A stretch of 64,000 nucleotides of DNA from IMG/VR virus record IMGVR_UViG_3300025652_000055, positions 1-64,000 of that record. One strand, 5' to 3'. Below are positions 47,149 to 54,715 of this stretch, piece by piece. The notes beneath the pieces were generated by a model. The model was not told the DNA's origin and did not search any database. It saw nothing but the letters and a program-made list of their open reading frames with translations. Every line of letters starts with the position of its first letter. Within the stretch, counting starts at the first letter, position 1. The position numbers and the translations under genes were made by a program. The DNA comes from a virus.

Positions 47149-47382
47149 ATGTGGAAATTAACTAAAGAGTACTGGAAAGACGTGTGGGCTTTATTATGGA
47201 GCAAAACAAGTATAGATGAAAAAGCTATAGCCACCGTGAAAGAAATTAAAAAAAGATATAAACTTACAGCTGAAGAGTTAGCAGACGTTGCTAAAGCTAT
47301 AAAAGAAGTTGGTAATCAGATTGGTGATATAGATGATGCTGTAAAAGGTAAAGCAAGAAAAGGAAGAAAAACAAAAAAATAG
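47149..47382 (+). CDS. small helical protein
   Basis: A 77-residue basic, helical protein (YWKDVWALLWSKTSIDEKAI) with amphipathic N-terminal aromatics that could associate with membrane, and a Lys/Arg tail. It sits in the exported/lysis group. Function unknown. Confidence 0.5.
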   Translation: MWKLTKEYWKDVWALLWSKTSIDEKAIATVKEIKKRYKLTAEELADVAKAIKEVGNQIGDIDDAVKGKARKGRKTKK

Positions 47383-47729
47383 TGAATAAGTTTATAGTTT
47401 TCTTGCTGTTTTTTCCAAGTTTGTGTGTGGCTCAGTTAGATTTATATGGCTGGAAAGTTGAAGAGGATAAAGTAATGCATTATTTAGCGGGTGTTGCTAT
47501 AACTAGCGTTGCGCATGATCTTATATTTGAAGAAACAAAAAGTAAAGAAAAAGCTATAATGTATTCTATGGCAACAACTTTATTAGTGGCTACTTTTAAA
47601 GAAGTTTTTATAGATAGAGGGAGGGGTGATGGTCAAGATATTGCTGCTAGTATGTACGGCGCGATTACTGTTGGTGTCACTATAGAAATTGATGATTTAT
47701 TTAAACGTAAAAGAAAATGGAAAAAATAA
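47382..47729 (+). CDS. YfiM/DUF2279-like exported protein
   Basis: A 115-residue protein starting at GTG (47382), which yields a good signal peptide (MNKFIVFLLFFPSLCVAQ). The mature part has DKVMHYLAG (29-37), a Lys-Glu-x-x-x-Asp motif and a Gly-Asp-x-x-Asp-Ile-Ala-Ala pattern, in line with YfiM/DUF2279-type small envelope proteins. Directly followed by the endolysin (13-base overlap), so a lysis accessory role is plausible. Confidence 0.6.
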   Translation: MNKFIVFLLFFPSLCVAQLDLYGWKVEEDKVMHYLAGVAITSVAHDLIFEETKSKEKAIMYSMATTLLVATFKEVFIDRGRGDGQDIAASMYGAITVGVTIEIDDLFKRKRKWKK

Positions 47730-48181
47730 GTAAACACGTAAGTTATCGCGAAGGCATGTATAGCAGAACAGCGGATAGACGAGGTATAGACAACACACCT
47801 ACTGAAGAGCATTTAGCTACAATGAAAATTACTGCTGAAAAAATATTTGAACCTCTTAGAGCTCACGTAGGAGCTACTATAAAGATAAATTCTTTTTATC
47901 GTGGACCTAAACTAAACAAAGCTATAGGCGGGGCTAAAAAGTCACAACATATGAGTGGGCAAGCAATGGATATTGACGATACATTTGGTCACATGTCTAA
48001 TGCTGATATGTATTATTGGATAAAAGATAACTTAAACTTTGATCAGTTAATATGGGAATTTGGTACAGACAAAAATCCAAACTGGCTACATGTAAGTTAT
48101 GTTAACGATGAAGATAATAGAAACAGATGCTTAAAAGCTTATAAAGATTCTAACAACAAGACTAAATATAAAGTAATATGA
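47717..48181 (+). CDS. endolysin, M15-family peptidase
   Basis: A 154-residue zinc peptidase (Peptidase_M15_3 type). SFYRGPKLN (59-67) and SQHMSGQAMDID (77-87, supplying H78 and D85) are the conserved elements. A WEFG segment (113-116) holds the likely catalytic Glu, and WLHVSY (123-128) supplies the third metal ligand, H125. It should cut peptide cross-links in peptidoglycan once the holin opens the membrane. No signal peptide, as expected for holin-dependent release. Confidence 0.88.
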   Translation: MEKISKHVSYREGMYSRTADRRGIDNTPTEEHLATMKITAEKIFEPLRAHVGATIKINSFYRGPKLNKAIGGAKKSQHMSGQAMDIDDTFGHMSNADMYYWIKDNLNFDQLIWEFGTDKNPNWLHVSYVNDEDNRNRCLKAYKDSNNKTKYKVI

Positions 48182-48426
48182 AAACACCTATGAAAAGAAA
48201 AGGTTGTGGACCTCAAGGGTTAGGTTCACCTATTAAACTAGCGCCGATACTTGGTATGGTAGCTAAATCATTAATTGCTGGTAAAATTGCAGAAAAAGCG
48301 TCACCGGCTAAATTTAAAGGCGCTAACTCTAAAAACTCTGACTGTTGGAAAGGTTATAAAAAACAAGGTACAAAACCATCTCCTAGTAAACCAGGAGTAA
48401 CTGTTAATAATTGTGTTAAGAAATAA
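48178..48426 (+). CDS. SPxK-motif protein, last late gene
   Basis: An 82-residue basic protein overlapping the endolysin stop by four bases. It contains GSPIKLA, ASPAKFK and PSPSKPG, again the S-P-x-K pattern, and three cysteines. A short hydrophobic helix (about 24-38) is possible. It ends directly before the terminator at 48424-48457. Confidence 0.5.
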   Translation: MKTPMKRKGCGPQGLGSPIKLAPILGMVAKSLIAGKIAEKASPAKFKGANSKNSDCWKGYKKQGTKPSPSKPGVTVNNCVKK

Positions 48427-48457
48427 AAAAGGGAGGCTAACTAAACCTCCCAATTTT
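48424..48457. terminator. bidirectional rho-independent terminator
   Basis: GGGAGG (48431-48436) and CCTCCC (48446-48451) enclose a 9-base loop. A-rich sequence precedes and AATTTT follows, so a U run is present on both strands. It lies between the convergent late (rightward) and early (leftward) blocks. Downstream on the minus strand there is a run of TTAG repeats. Confidence 0.85.
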
Positions 48458-48471
48458 AACTAACTAACTAA

Positions 48472-50190
48472 CTAACCATCACACGCAAGACAATCTTCAC
48501 TCATCGCTTGCTGTGCAATATCTCCACGCAAGACAGATTCTGTCCGCGTATAATATAAGGTTTTAACACCTTTTTTCCATGCTTCAAAATGAACTTTGTT
48601 AATCCACTTTGGTGTTGCTACACTAGGAAAAGCTAAGTTTAAACTAACTGACTGATCTACATATTGCTGTCTCAGTCCAGCTTGATTAACTAATTCTAGT
48701 TGATTAATCTCCTTAAACGTTTTAAATACCTCCTTTGCGGGTGTTTCGTGTGCCAACACAACATCATCAAGCTCAGTAATATTCTGCACGCTACCACCAT
48801 CGGCCAAGATCTTGTCCCATGTTTCATTATTATTTATTTTAAGTTTTCTAAACAATTTAACTAAAGAAGGATTTTTACGTATAAAAGTTCCTTTAGCGGT
48901 TTGCTCTGTAAATACATTAGCAGCCCAAGGTTCTATACCCGGCGAAACATTCCCACTAAGCTTACTGTTAGAAACAGTGGGAGCCACAGCGCGTAAATGA
49001 GTATTACGCATACCAGTTCCAGAACACCATAAAGGTTCTCCGTAAGTCTCAGCCAACGCCATTGAAGCTCTTTCACTTTCAATTTTGATCTGACTAAATA
49101 TTTTCCTAGTTTCAAACTGAGCAAGTAAACCTTCGAACGAGATACCTTTTTCTTGTAAGTACGTGTGCCAGCCCAAAACTCCCAAGCCAAGAGCTCTTCC
49201 TTTCGTAGCTGACCTAACCGCGTTTTCAAAGCCTCGTAAGCCTTTAGCTCGCTGTATAAACTCTTCCATGACCCCATCAAGGAACCATATACTGTCGTAA
49301 ATAAGGTTTGTGCCTTTCCACTCTTCATATCTAGCTAAGTTTAATGATGATAAACAGCATACAAAACTATGGTTTTCATCAGTGTGCAATGTGATCTCAG
49401 AACATATGTTTGTCATATGTACCTTGAGACCGTTGTCTTTGTATGCGACTGGATTATTTTTGTTTGTATTTCCCTTAAATAAAATATAAGGTTCTCCAGT
49501 TGCTTTACGCTTTTGTAATAATTTTGACCATCTTTTTCTTGCGTCTTTATCACCTCCTTCAACTTTTCGCATAAACTTGTCGCCGACCACAGCGCACTGG
49601 TGTAGGTTGAGGGACTGACGATTAACGTCTCCTTTAGGTTCTCTAATTTCGATCCAGTCTTCGAAATCGGCATGCTCAATATTGATGTTAACTGAAGCAG
49701 CTCCTCTTCGGACAGATCCTTGATTAGTGGCAAGTATTGTTGAATCGTAAATCTTACAAAACGGCACAACTCCATCAGATGTTCCATTTCCTGTTATTTT
49801 AGCGCCGGCGGGTCTTATTTGATTTATACCGATACCAACTCCACCGCCATGCTTAGCGAGTAGCATCATCTCTAGGTTTTTTTGTCCAATATCCTGTATC
49901 GAATCAGCAACGTCAATACCAAAACAGCTAATAGGAAGGCCGCGGTCAGTCCCTGTGTTGGAGAGTACAGGACTAGCAAGACACAACCAACCATTCCAGA
50001 TATAATTAAAAAAAGTTTCAGCCATTTCTGGTTTATATAATCTACGAGCAACCGTCTTAGCGACTCTTTGGTATGCTTCTCTAGGTGTTTCTCCGTGATA
50101 TAAATATCCCCCGGATATTGTCTTCTTGTAGACGTCCGTATTACCCCACGCAGGGTAATCTTCTCCTTTGATCCATTCATTATTCCACAT
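48472..50190 (-). CDS. nrdA: class Ia ribonucleotide reductase, large subunit NrdA
   Basis: A 572-residue catalytic subunit, shorter than the E. coli 761 because there is no N-terminal ATP-cone, so dATP feedback control may be absent. Key residues are visible: Cys89 in LPISCFG, the N261-C263-E265 active-site trio in TNICSEI, Cys279 in VCCLSSLNL, a YY pair near the C-terminus, and the redox pair in the terminal DCLACDG. It makes deoxynucleotides for phage DNA. The partner nrdB lies upstream in the same leftward operon. Confidence 0.94.
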   Translation of the reverse strand: MWNNEWIKGEDYPAWGNTDVYKKTISGGYLYHGETPREAYQRVAKTVARRLYKPEMAETFFNYIWNGWLCLASPVLSNTGTDRGLPISCFGIDVADSIQDIGQKNLEMMLLAKHGGGVGIGINQIRPAGAKITGNGTSDGVVPFCKIYDSTILATNQGSVRRGAASVNINIEHADFEDWIEIREPKGDVNRQSLNLHQCAVVGDKFMRKVEGGDKDARKRWSKLLQKRKATGEPYILFKGNTNKNNPVAYKDNGLKVHMTNICSEITLHTDENHSFVCCLSSLNLARYEEWKGTNLIYDSIWFLDGVMEEFIQRAKGLRGFENAVRSATKGRALGLGVLGWHTYLQEKGISFEGLLAQFETRKIFSQIKIESERASMALAETYGEPLWCSGTGMRNTHLRAVAPTVSNSKLSGNVSPGIEPWAANVFTEQTAKGTFIRKNPSLVKLFRKLKINNNETWDKILADGGSVQNITELDDVVLAHETPAKEVFKTFKEINQLELVNQAGLRQQYVDQSVSLNLAFPSVATPKWINKVHFEAWKKGVKTLYYTRTESVLRGDIAQQAMSEDCLACDG

Positions 50191-50194
50191 ATTT

Positions 50195-50398
50195 TTATAC
50201 TATAAAGTGTTTTATCCAAGCTACTAAACCATTAAAGTTTAAAGCTACTAAATTCCATTGTTTTCTTGATGCTGTTTGTACCATCACACATATAAAACCC
50301 AAGATGTAAAGCCTAGGTTCCAAAGTCCATTGTGCTGCTATTAAAAAACCAGCACCCATATATCCAATTCTAGTTGTTATTCTTTCATTCCAAGTCAA
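50195..50398 (-). CDS. small two-TM membrane protein
   Basis: About 67 residues with two hydrophobic helices (about 11-24 and 29-41). The TTG at 50398 (TTG-Thr-Trp-Asn-Glu) is preferred because it overlaps the preceding stop by only 14 bases. A longer frame from an ATG at 50461 would overlap that gene by 77 bases. It is an early membrane protein of unknown function. Start uncertain. Confidence 0.5.
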   Translation of the reverse strand: MTWNERITTRIGYMGAGFLIAAQWTLEPRLYILGFICVMVQTASRKQWNLVALNFNGLVAWIKHFIV

Positions 50399-50600
50399 AC
50401 GTCTTTGCCTCACTAGATTCTTTGCTAGCGTCTTCTTTAAGTTTTTCCAAGGCTTCATCATATTCTTTAAATTTTTGAATTGTTTTTAATGTCCCCACAG
50501 CTAACTCTCTTATGTGAGATTGCTCTTGAGCTATTTGATTTAGGACCTTGGCTACTTGTTGTAGCCTTTGGTCCATTTGTATTAATTTACTTTCTTTCAT
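50385..50600 (-). CDS. small coiled-coil protein
   Basis: A 71-residue, almost entirely helical protein with heptad spacing (MDQRLQQVAKVLNQIAQEQ) and an acidic C-terminus. It overlaps the lipoprotein gene by 14 bases. Unknown function. Confidence 0.5.
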   Translation of the reverse strand: MKESKLIQMDQRLQQVAKVLNQIAQEQSHIRELAVGTLKTIQKFKEYDEALEKLKEDASKESSEAKTFDLE

Positions 50601-51015
50601 TGTTCTTTTTATTTACACTAGGTTTTAAAACAGGTTTTACGCTAGGTGGATTAATTGGTTTATAAGGTTGAACGTCAACTGTCGGTTTAGGCATGTTTAT
50701 TGGCTTGTTATTTGGCTTTGAATTAGGTTTAGACCTGTTCCAGTTATAACCTTGATTAGGATTTGGAATAAGATAATAATTGTTATTCCAAGGTTGCCAA
50801 TTCTGCCTGTATTGATATCTAAATGGATCGCGATCTATTAGCTCTCTAATTCTTCTGTCAAGTACTCTAAACTTAAAGTCTCCAACCGGAACAGCTAAAG
50901 TGTCTCCCTTTTCTGTTATTGTTAATATACTTTTAATTTTGTAGCTTGAAATATCATACGTGCTACCACAAGATGTTAGCGTTAATATTAATGCAATAAT
51001 TATTAGTTTTTTCAT
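50587..51015 (-). CDS. phage-encoded lipoprotein
   Basis: A 142-residue protein with a lipoprotein signal (MKKLIIIALILTLTSC; lipobox LTSC with Cys16). A short structured region (about 20-70) is followed by a long Pro/Asn/Lys-rich tail. Lipoproteins made early by phages can block superinfection. That role is an inference from location in the early block and export. Confidence 0.6.
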   Translation of the reverse strand: MKKLIIIALILTLTSCGSTYDISSYKIKSILTITEKGDTLAVPVGDFKFRVLDRRIRELIDRDPFRYQYRQNWQPWNNNYYLIPNPNQGYNWNRSKPNSKPNNKPINMPKPTVDVQPYKPINPPSVKPVLKPSVNKKNNERK

Positions 51016-51107
51016 ATTTTTATTTTAGTTCTTCTTTTTGTTTTACAAAGTCTCTCATGCCGTTCCAGTTAAGATCGTTGTATATATCCTCTTCAGTTAT
51101 ATATATT

Positions 51108-52076
51108 TTACCAGATGTCTTCGAAGTCTTCGTTTTCCCCAGCTTTCGAATAATCAGTCGGCCTAATTGCGAAAAAATCAGTATGAGTGACCCCGCCGGT
51201 AAGATGATAGAACCAATCAAGATTAGCCGCTGCTTTAACGTCATACGAGAAATACGATCCAAGATCGATGTAACCGAGTTCTGTAAGTTTTTCATTTGTT
51301 CTTTTTCTTATAAATTGTTTTAAGTCTCCTGCTTTAATGCCTTCAATGTCACCCATCTCAAACATCTTGTCAATATATTTTTCTTCTAAATTAACCATTG
51401 CTTCAGCTGCCTCAACAACGTCATCTCTACAAGCTTCTAGCAACTTAGAGTCTTCTTGACACATATGCTTAAATAATTGACAACCCATTTTACTATGCAA
51501 TGATTCGTCTCTTACAGACCATTTCATTTGTTGCCCGATGCCCTTGAGTAAATTTCGAAGCTGAAAACTATACAACACTGCAAAAGCACTATACAAGCTA
51601 ACTCCTTCAGCGAAGGCTGAAAATACAGCCAAGCTTTTTGCAATACCAGTAGTATCACTACCGCTGTAAGCAACCAAATTATCAAATCTTTCAGACGTCG
51701 CTGGTTCGTGTAAAAACGCTTCATAGTCTTCTAGTTTTAAAGTTTCATTTAAATAACTGTAAGCTACTGCGTGTACAGTTTCCTGTGAGCCAAACATCAT
51801 GGCCATTTGTCTTATTTCGTGTTTAGGAAACCACGATACGACCTTCTGGGTCCAATAGTCTGAAACAGCGCATTCGGTTTGCGCGAATCCAAGAAGTATG
51901 TTCCCAACAAGGTTTTTTTCTTTTTCGTCAAGTCTTTCATTCCAATCTTTTATATCGCTCTGCATTGAGATTTCAGTATGTAACCAAAATGCTTGAGCTT
52001 GTTTTAACCAGCCCTCTGTGTAATATTCAGGGTATTCAAACGGTTTGTACGCTATGCGCTCATCAAACAAACCCAT
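51108..52076 (-). CDS. nrdB: class Ia ribonucleotide reductase, small subunit NrdB
   Basis: A 322-residue radical-generating subunit. Metal ligands and the radical tyrosine can be placed: E68 (FAQTE, at the position of E. coli D84), E99 and H102 in QETVH, Tyr106 seven residues after E99, a further Glu in AFAEG, and the E/H pair in RDESLH. The C-terminus ENEDFEDIW is acidic and aromatic, as needed to dock on NrdA. The start codon overlaps the preceding gene's stop (TAATG). Confidence 0.93.
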   Translation of the reverse strand: MGLFDERIAYKPFEYPEYYTEGWLKQAQAFWLHTEISMQSDIKDWNERLDEKEKNLVGNILLGFAQTECAVSDYWTQKVVSWFPKHEIRQMAMMFGSQETVHAVAYSYLNETLKLEDYEAFLHEPATSERFDNLVAYSGSDTTGIAKSLAVFSAFAEGVSLYSAFAVLYSFQLRNLLKGIGQQMKWSVRDESLHSKMGCQLFKHMCQEDSKLLEACRDDVVEAAEAMVNLEEKYIDKMFEMGDIEGIKAGDLKQFIRKRTNEKLTELGYIDLGSYFSYDVKAAANLDWFYHLTGGVTHTDFFAIRPTDYSKAGENEDFEDIW

Positions 52077-52222
52077 TAGTTTTCAAAAACTTCTAGAGCT
52101 AAATCTACGAAAGGTATGTATAGCACATAAGTGGTTTGTTCTTTTTCTTCGTACGTTCTCATGCCTATTAAAAACCCTGGGTACAAACCAAGGCTAAGGC
52201 TCCAATTTTTTGATTCTGTCAT
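52076..52222 (-). CDS. short phage protein before nrdB
   Basis: A 48-residue protein read by eye: MTESKNWSLSLGLYPGFLIG followed by a charged turn and VLYIPFVDLALEVFEN. It shares ATGA with the previous gene and TAATG with nrdB, so it is tightly coupled. I recall very similar small proteins (YPG...R.YEE...VLYLPFVDLALE) in marine phages. Function unknown. Confidence 0.65.
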   Translation of the reverse strand: MTESKNWSLSLGLYPGFLIGMRTYEEKEQTTYVLYIPFVDLALEVFEN

Positions 52223-52380
52223 ATTTTATATTCTTTACATTTTTCTACTAAATCATTGTATTTTATTTTTCCAAACTGTTCCCATCTCCAACTTAGCCAT
52301 TTATCAAGTTGACGTTCTCCGTATTTTTGCCTTGCTATTCTTTTTGCTTGGCTAGGATCAATCTTACTGTTTCGTCGCAT
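52219..52380 (-). CDS. short basic hypothetical protein
   Basis: A 53-residue protein read by eye, starting MRRNSKIDPSQAKRIARQKY and continuing WLSWRWEQFGKIKY. It overlaps the end of the nuclease gene by 46 bases and the next start by four. Helical, basic and Trp-containing. Function unknown, but the coupling on both sides supports expression. Confidence 0.55.
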   Translation of the reverse strand: MRRNSKIDPSQAKRIARQKYGERQLDKWLSWRWEQFGKIKYNDLVEKCKEYKI

Positions 52381-52790
52381 TCCTTGTGATTTTGTGGTTT
52401 ATATAATGTAAGAGGTCCTAATCGTCTTTCAGTTATAAGCTTCTTAAATAACTTCCATCTTAATGGAAATGATTCATTAGCTCTACCTTTAGTTTCAATT
52501 ATAAAACCCTTACCTACAAAGTCTGGCGTATATTTTATATTTAATATCTTTTTATTACCTCTGTTTTTATATTCTCCTTTACCATTACCGCATCTTTCAT
52601 ATGATTCAAAAGGAAAATCAAAAGCTTCTGATAACTCAAAAGTTTGGCCTTCATATAAAGCTGTTATCTTAGCTTTACGTAATGCCATATACATATAACG
52701 CTCTAAACCAGAGGCGAAGTTGATCCCATCATATGAGATCTTCTTCGACTGTACTGGTCCTTTTTTTCTTTTATAAGATTTTTTCTTCAT
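52335..52790 (-). CDS. PD-(D/E)XK endonuclease (DUF1064-like / T7 endo I-like)
   Basis: A 151-residue nuclease. The active-site pattern is complete: Glu30 in SGLERY, Asp90 in YTPDF, and E99-x-K101 in IETKGRANE, followed by a basic helix RWKLFKK. Such small phage enzymes resolve branched DNA or degrade DNA during replication and packaging. Substrate preference cannot be told from sequence alone. Confidence 0.8.
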   Translation of the reverse strand: MKKKSYKRKKGPVQSKKISYDGINFASGLERYMYMALRKAKITALYEGQTFELSEAFDFPFESYERCGNGKGEYKNRGNKKILNIKYTPDFVGKGFIIETKGRANESFPLRWKLFKKLITERRLGPLTLYKPQNHKECDETVRLILAKQKE

Positions 52791-53085
52791 TAACTTCTAT
52801 ATCATGATAGTGTAAACCATCGTTACCATTTTGGCCTACAATATTCATTCTGTTAAGCATAGCTTCTTCTATCTCGTCTTGTAAACAATGTCTAGCTGAT
52901 TCTAAGTATAGTATTGCATCCATTAGTTCTTCTTGTACATCAACAATAAACCTATTAAGATCTTTCTTTTGACCTTCGATTTCTTGCATCATTGTAGCTC
53001 CATATTTCTTTTGGCCTATTAAGCTACGTTCGTCCATCTTCCTTAGTACGTTCTGTACTATCTTGTCTTGTGTTTTAATCTGCAT
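52771..53085 (-). CDS. MazG-like nucleotide pyrophosphohydrolase (all-alpha NTPase)
   Basis: A 104-residue helical protein with RSLIGQKKYG and FIVDVQEELMDAILYLESA, the EE...D arrangement used for Mg binding in all-alpha NTP pyrophosphatases. It probably hydrolyses unwanted nucleoside triphosphates or alarmones. It overlaps the next upstream gene, a second protein with a MazG domain. Confidence 0.6.
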   Translation of the reverse strand: MQIKTQDKIVQNVLRKMDERSLIGQKKYGATMMQEIEGQKKDLNRFIVDVQEELMDAILYLESARHCLQDEIEEAMLNRMNIVGQNGNDGLHYHDIEVNEEKIL

Positions 53086-53836
53086 CTTTTACGAATGTTC
53101 CGTTAATCATTTTACCTGTTCTTCTAGCTATTACATTATAAGCGGTATCAATACAGTCTTCTATATTATATCCTTCTAAATGAGCTAAATTAGTTAGCAC
53201 AACAACTATATCACCTATAGCGTCTATTATTTCTGGTTTATCATTTTTAAGTAATGCTTTAGCAAGTTCACCAGCTTCTTCCTGTAACTTAACATATTGT
53301 GTATGTGAATTACCTTTATCATATAAACCTCTGTCTTTAGCCCAAAACCTTATAAGATCAAATCTATCAGGTGTTACGTCTGGATTGTGCTTTGGATTAA
53401 AAAAGGCTTCATAAAAAGCCTTGTTGTAAATGTAACTTCGATTTTCATTATACATCGAAGGTTTAGCGTTTTGCATTATCCAAGTAACATGTTCTTGAGA
53501 TAATTTAAACTTATAATCTGGCGTTTCCCATTCAATACCTATGTTATCCATGAGGTTACCTTTTAACTTTGTTATAGGTACTGGGAACGTACTTGTTTGT
53601 TCTGTTGGGTTTATTTTCATATTTGATTTAAATAAATTTTTATATAATGTTCTGTCTCTTTTGTAGCCATAAGACTTTTGAAGTTCTATTTCCATGTTTG
53701 ATATCAAATTAATATCTGTACTAGAAAGTAGAACTTCGTATTCATCTGAAGCATAACCTTGTTGCTCCGTAACCCTTTTATTAAGATTACGTGTAACTCC
53801 GATTTTTTTACCGGGAATGTGATATATGTAATACAT
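53075..53836 (-). CDS. GIY-YIG domain fused to MazG pyrophosphohydrolase
   Basis: A 253-residue two-domain protein. Residues 1-~70 look like a GIY-YIG nuclease domain (YYIYHI, then GVTRNLNKR at 13-21 and a conserved-type Glu near 49-51). Residues ~175-253 are a MazG domain with EE186-187, E190, E202 and D205/D209 in LQEEAGELAK and PEIIDAIGD. A linker of about 100 residues separates them. The MazG part would hydrolyse (d)NTPs; the nuclease part may be degenerate or a recruitment module. Confidence 0.75.
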   Translation of the reverse strand: MYYIYHIPGKKIGVTRNLNKRVTEQQGYASDEYEVLLSSTDINLISNMEIELQKSYGYKRDRTLYKNLFKSNMKINPTEQTSTFPVPITKLKGNLMDNIGIEWETPDYKFKLSQEHVTWIMQNAKPSMYNENRSYIYNKAFYEAFFNPKHNPDVTPDRFDLIRFWAKDRGLYDKGNSHTQYVKLQEEAGELAKALLKNDKPEIIDAIGDIVVVLTNLAHLEGYNIEDCIDTAYNVIARRTGKMINGTFVKDAD

Positions 53837-53838
53837 AT

Positions 53839-54480
53839 TTATAATTTATTTTTATATAAGTGCATATTGTGTGCGTGGTGGTAATACCAACCTGTTTCAA
53901 TAGACAGTCTGTCTGCAACCATCTCTTGCAATGATGCAAATTGATACTGATCATTACAGAAACCGTACCAGATGTCATTAGAACGCATATAGACGGACAT
54001 ACAAAGCCTATTGTTTATAATACTAAATTGCACAGCGTAAGTACAAGGTGTATCTTTAGAATAATCATACCACTCTTTTGCATCGTATATACTTATAGCG
54101 GCTTGTCTAGTGTCTTTATTTTCTCTAAGTTTATCTACAACGTAATCTATTTGATTGCTTCGTTTCCATTGATAACCATAATTAGAGTTTACATTACCAT
54201 GATCATCAGCCATACGTGCCCATATTGGTGGTACCTTACCATATAGCTCAGCTAGTTTATCAACACTAGGATCACCAGATAAATACCAAGACCATTCTGC
54301 TGCTGCATACTTCTTGTTCCAGTTGCGTTCAGTATTTGTTATAGCTTTATCTGAAGGATTGTCTATATAAAAACCACAATTAAATATAGCTTTAGTATCA
54401 CCAAAGTCTATACCCTCTTGTAGTATTTCATCTAGCACAGCTTCATAAGCTTCGTTAGCATTTTTAAATCTTTTTTTCAT
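53839..54480 (-). CDS. thyA: thymidylate synthase, ThyA family
   Basis: A 213-residue enzyme, shorter than the usual ~264. Catalytic Cys146 is in DTPCTYAVQF. The phosphate and substrate residues lie in YMRSNDIWYGFCND (R166, S167, D169, N176), with H207 and Y209 near the C-terminus. Asn at the base-recognition position points to dUMP as substrate. It converts dUMP to dTMP and so works with the ribonucleotide reductase to supply thymidine for an AT-rich genome. Confidence 0.85.
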   Translation of the reverse strand: MKKRFKNANEAYEAVLDEILQEGIDFGDTKAIFNCGFYIDNPSDKAITNTERNWNKKYAAAEWSWYLSGDPSVDKLAELYGKVPPIWARMADDHGNVNSNYGYQWKRSNQIDYVVDKLRENKDTRQAAISIYDAKEWYDYSKDTPCTYAVQFSIINNRLCMSVYMRSNDIWYGFCNDQYQFASLQEMVADRLSIETGWYYHHAHNMHLYKNKL

Positions 54481-54715
54481 ACTTTTTATAATAATATCTA
54501 TAAAACTTAAATATCTCTGACCATATTTGATCTTTTAAATAAACATATGGTGATCTACTTGTTTTATTGTTCATCTCTATATCTATATACCATTCATAAG
54601 TACTTTTTGCGTAGGGTGATATTTTTATGTTGTTTGCTATACACCACTGTTGCGCATTATAGTCCTCACGTTTAGGCATATACTTGCCCATATCTACTTT
54701 TCCTCTTTTAGCCAT
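54464..54715 (-). CDS. hypothetical protein
   Basis: An 83-residue basic protein, rich in Tyr and Lys (KFYRYYYKKYEKKI at the end), overlapping thyA by 17 bases. No recognised domain. It ends the primase-helicase/thyA junction of the operon. Confidence 0.5.
   Translation of the reverse strand: MAKRGKVDMGKYMPKREDYNAQQWCIANNIKISPYAKSTYEWYIDIEMNNKTSRSPYVYLKDQIWSEIFKFYRYYYKKYEKKI

Noticed and set aside
51020-51295. 91-residue frame overlapping the end of nrdB on the same strand
   Set aside because: Its first two thirds are an out-of-frame reading of the conserved NrdB C-terminus. The last ~28 residues (ITEEDIYNDLNWNGMRDF and on) look more protein-like, but no normal start codon lies after the nrdB stop.
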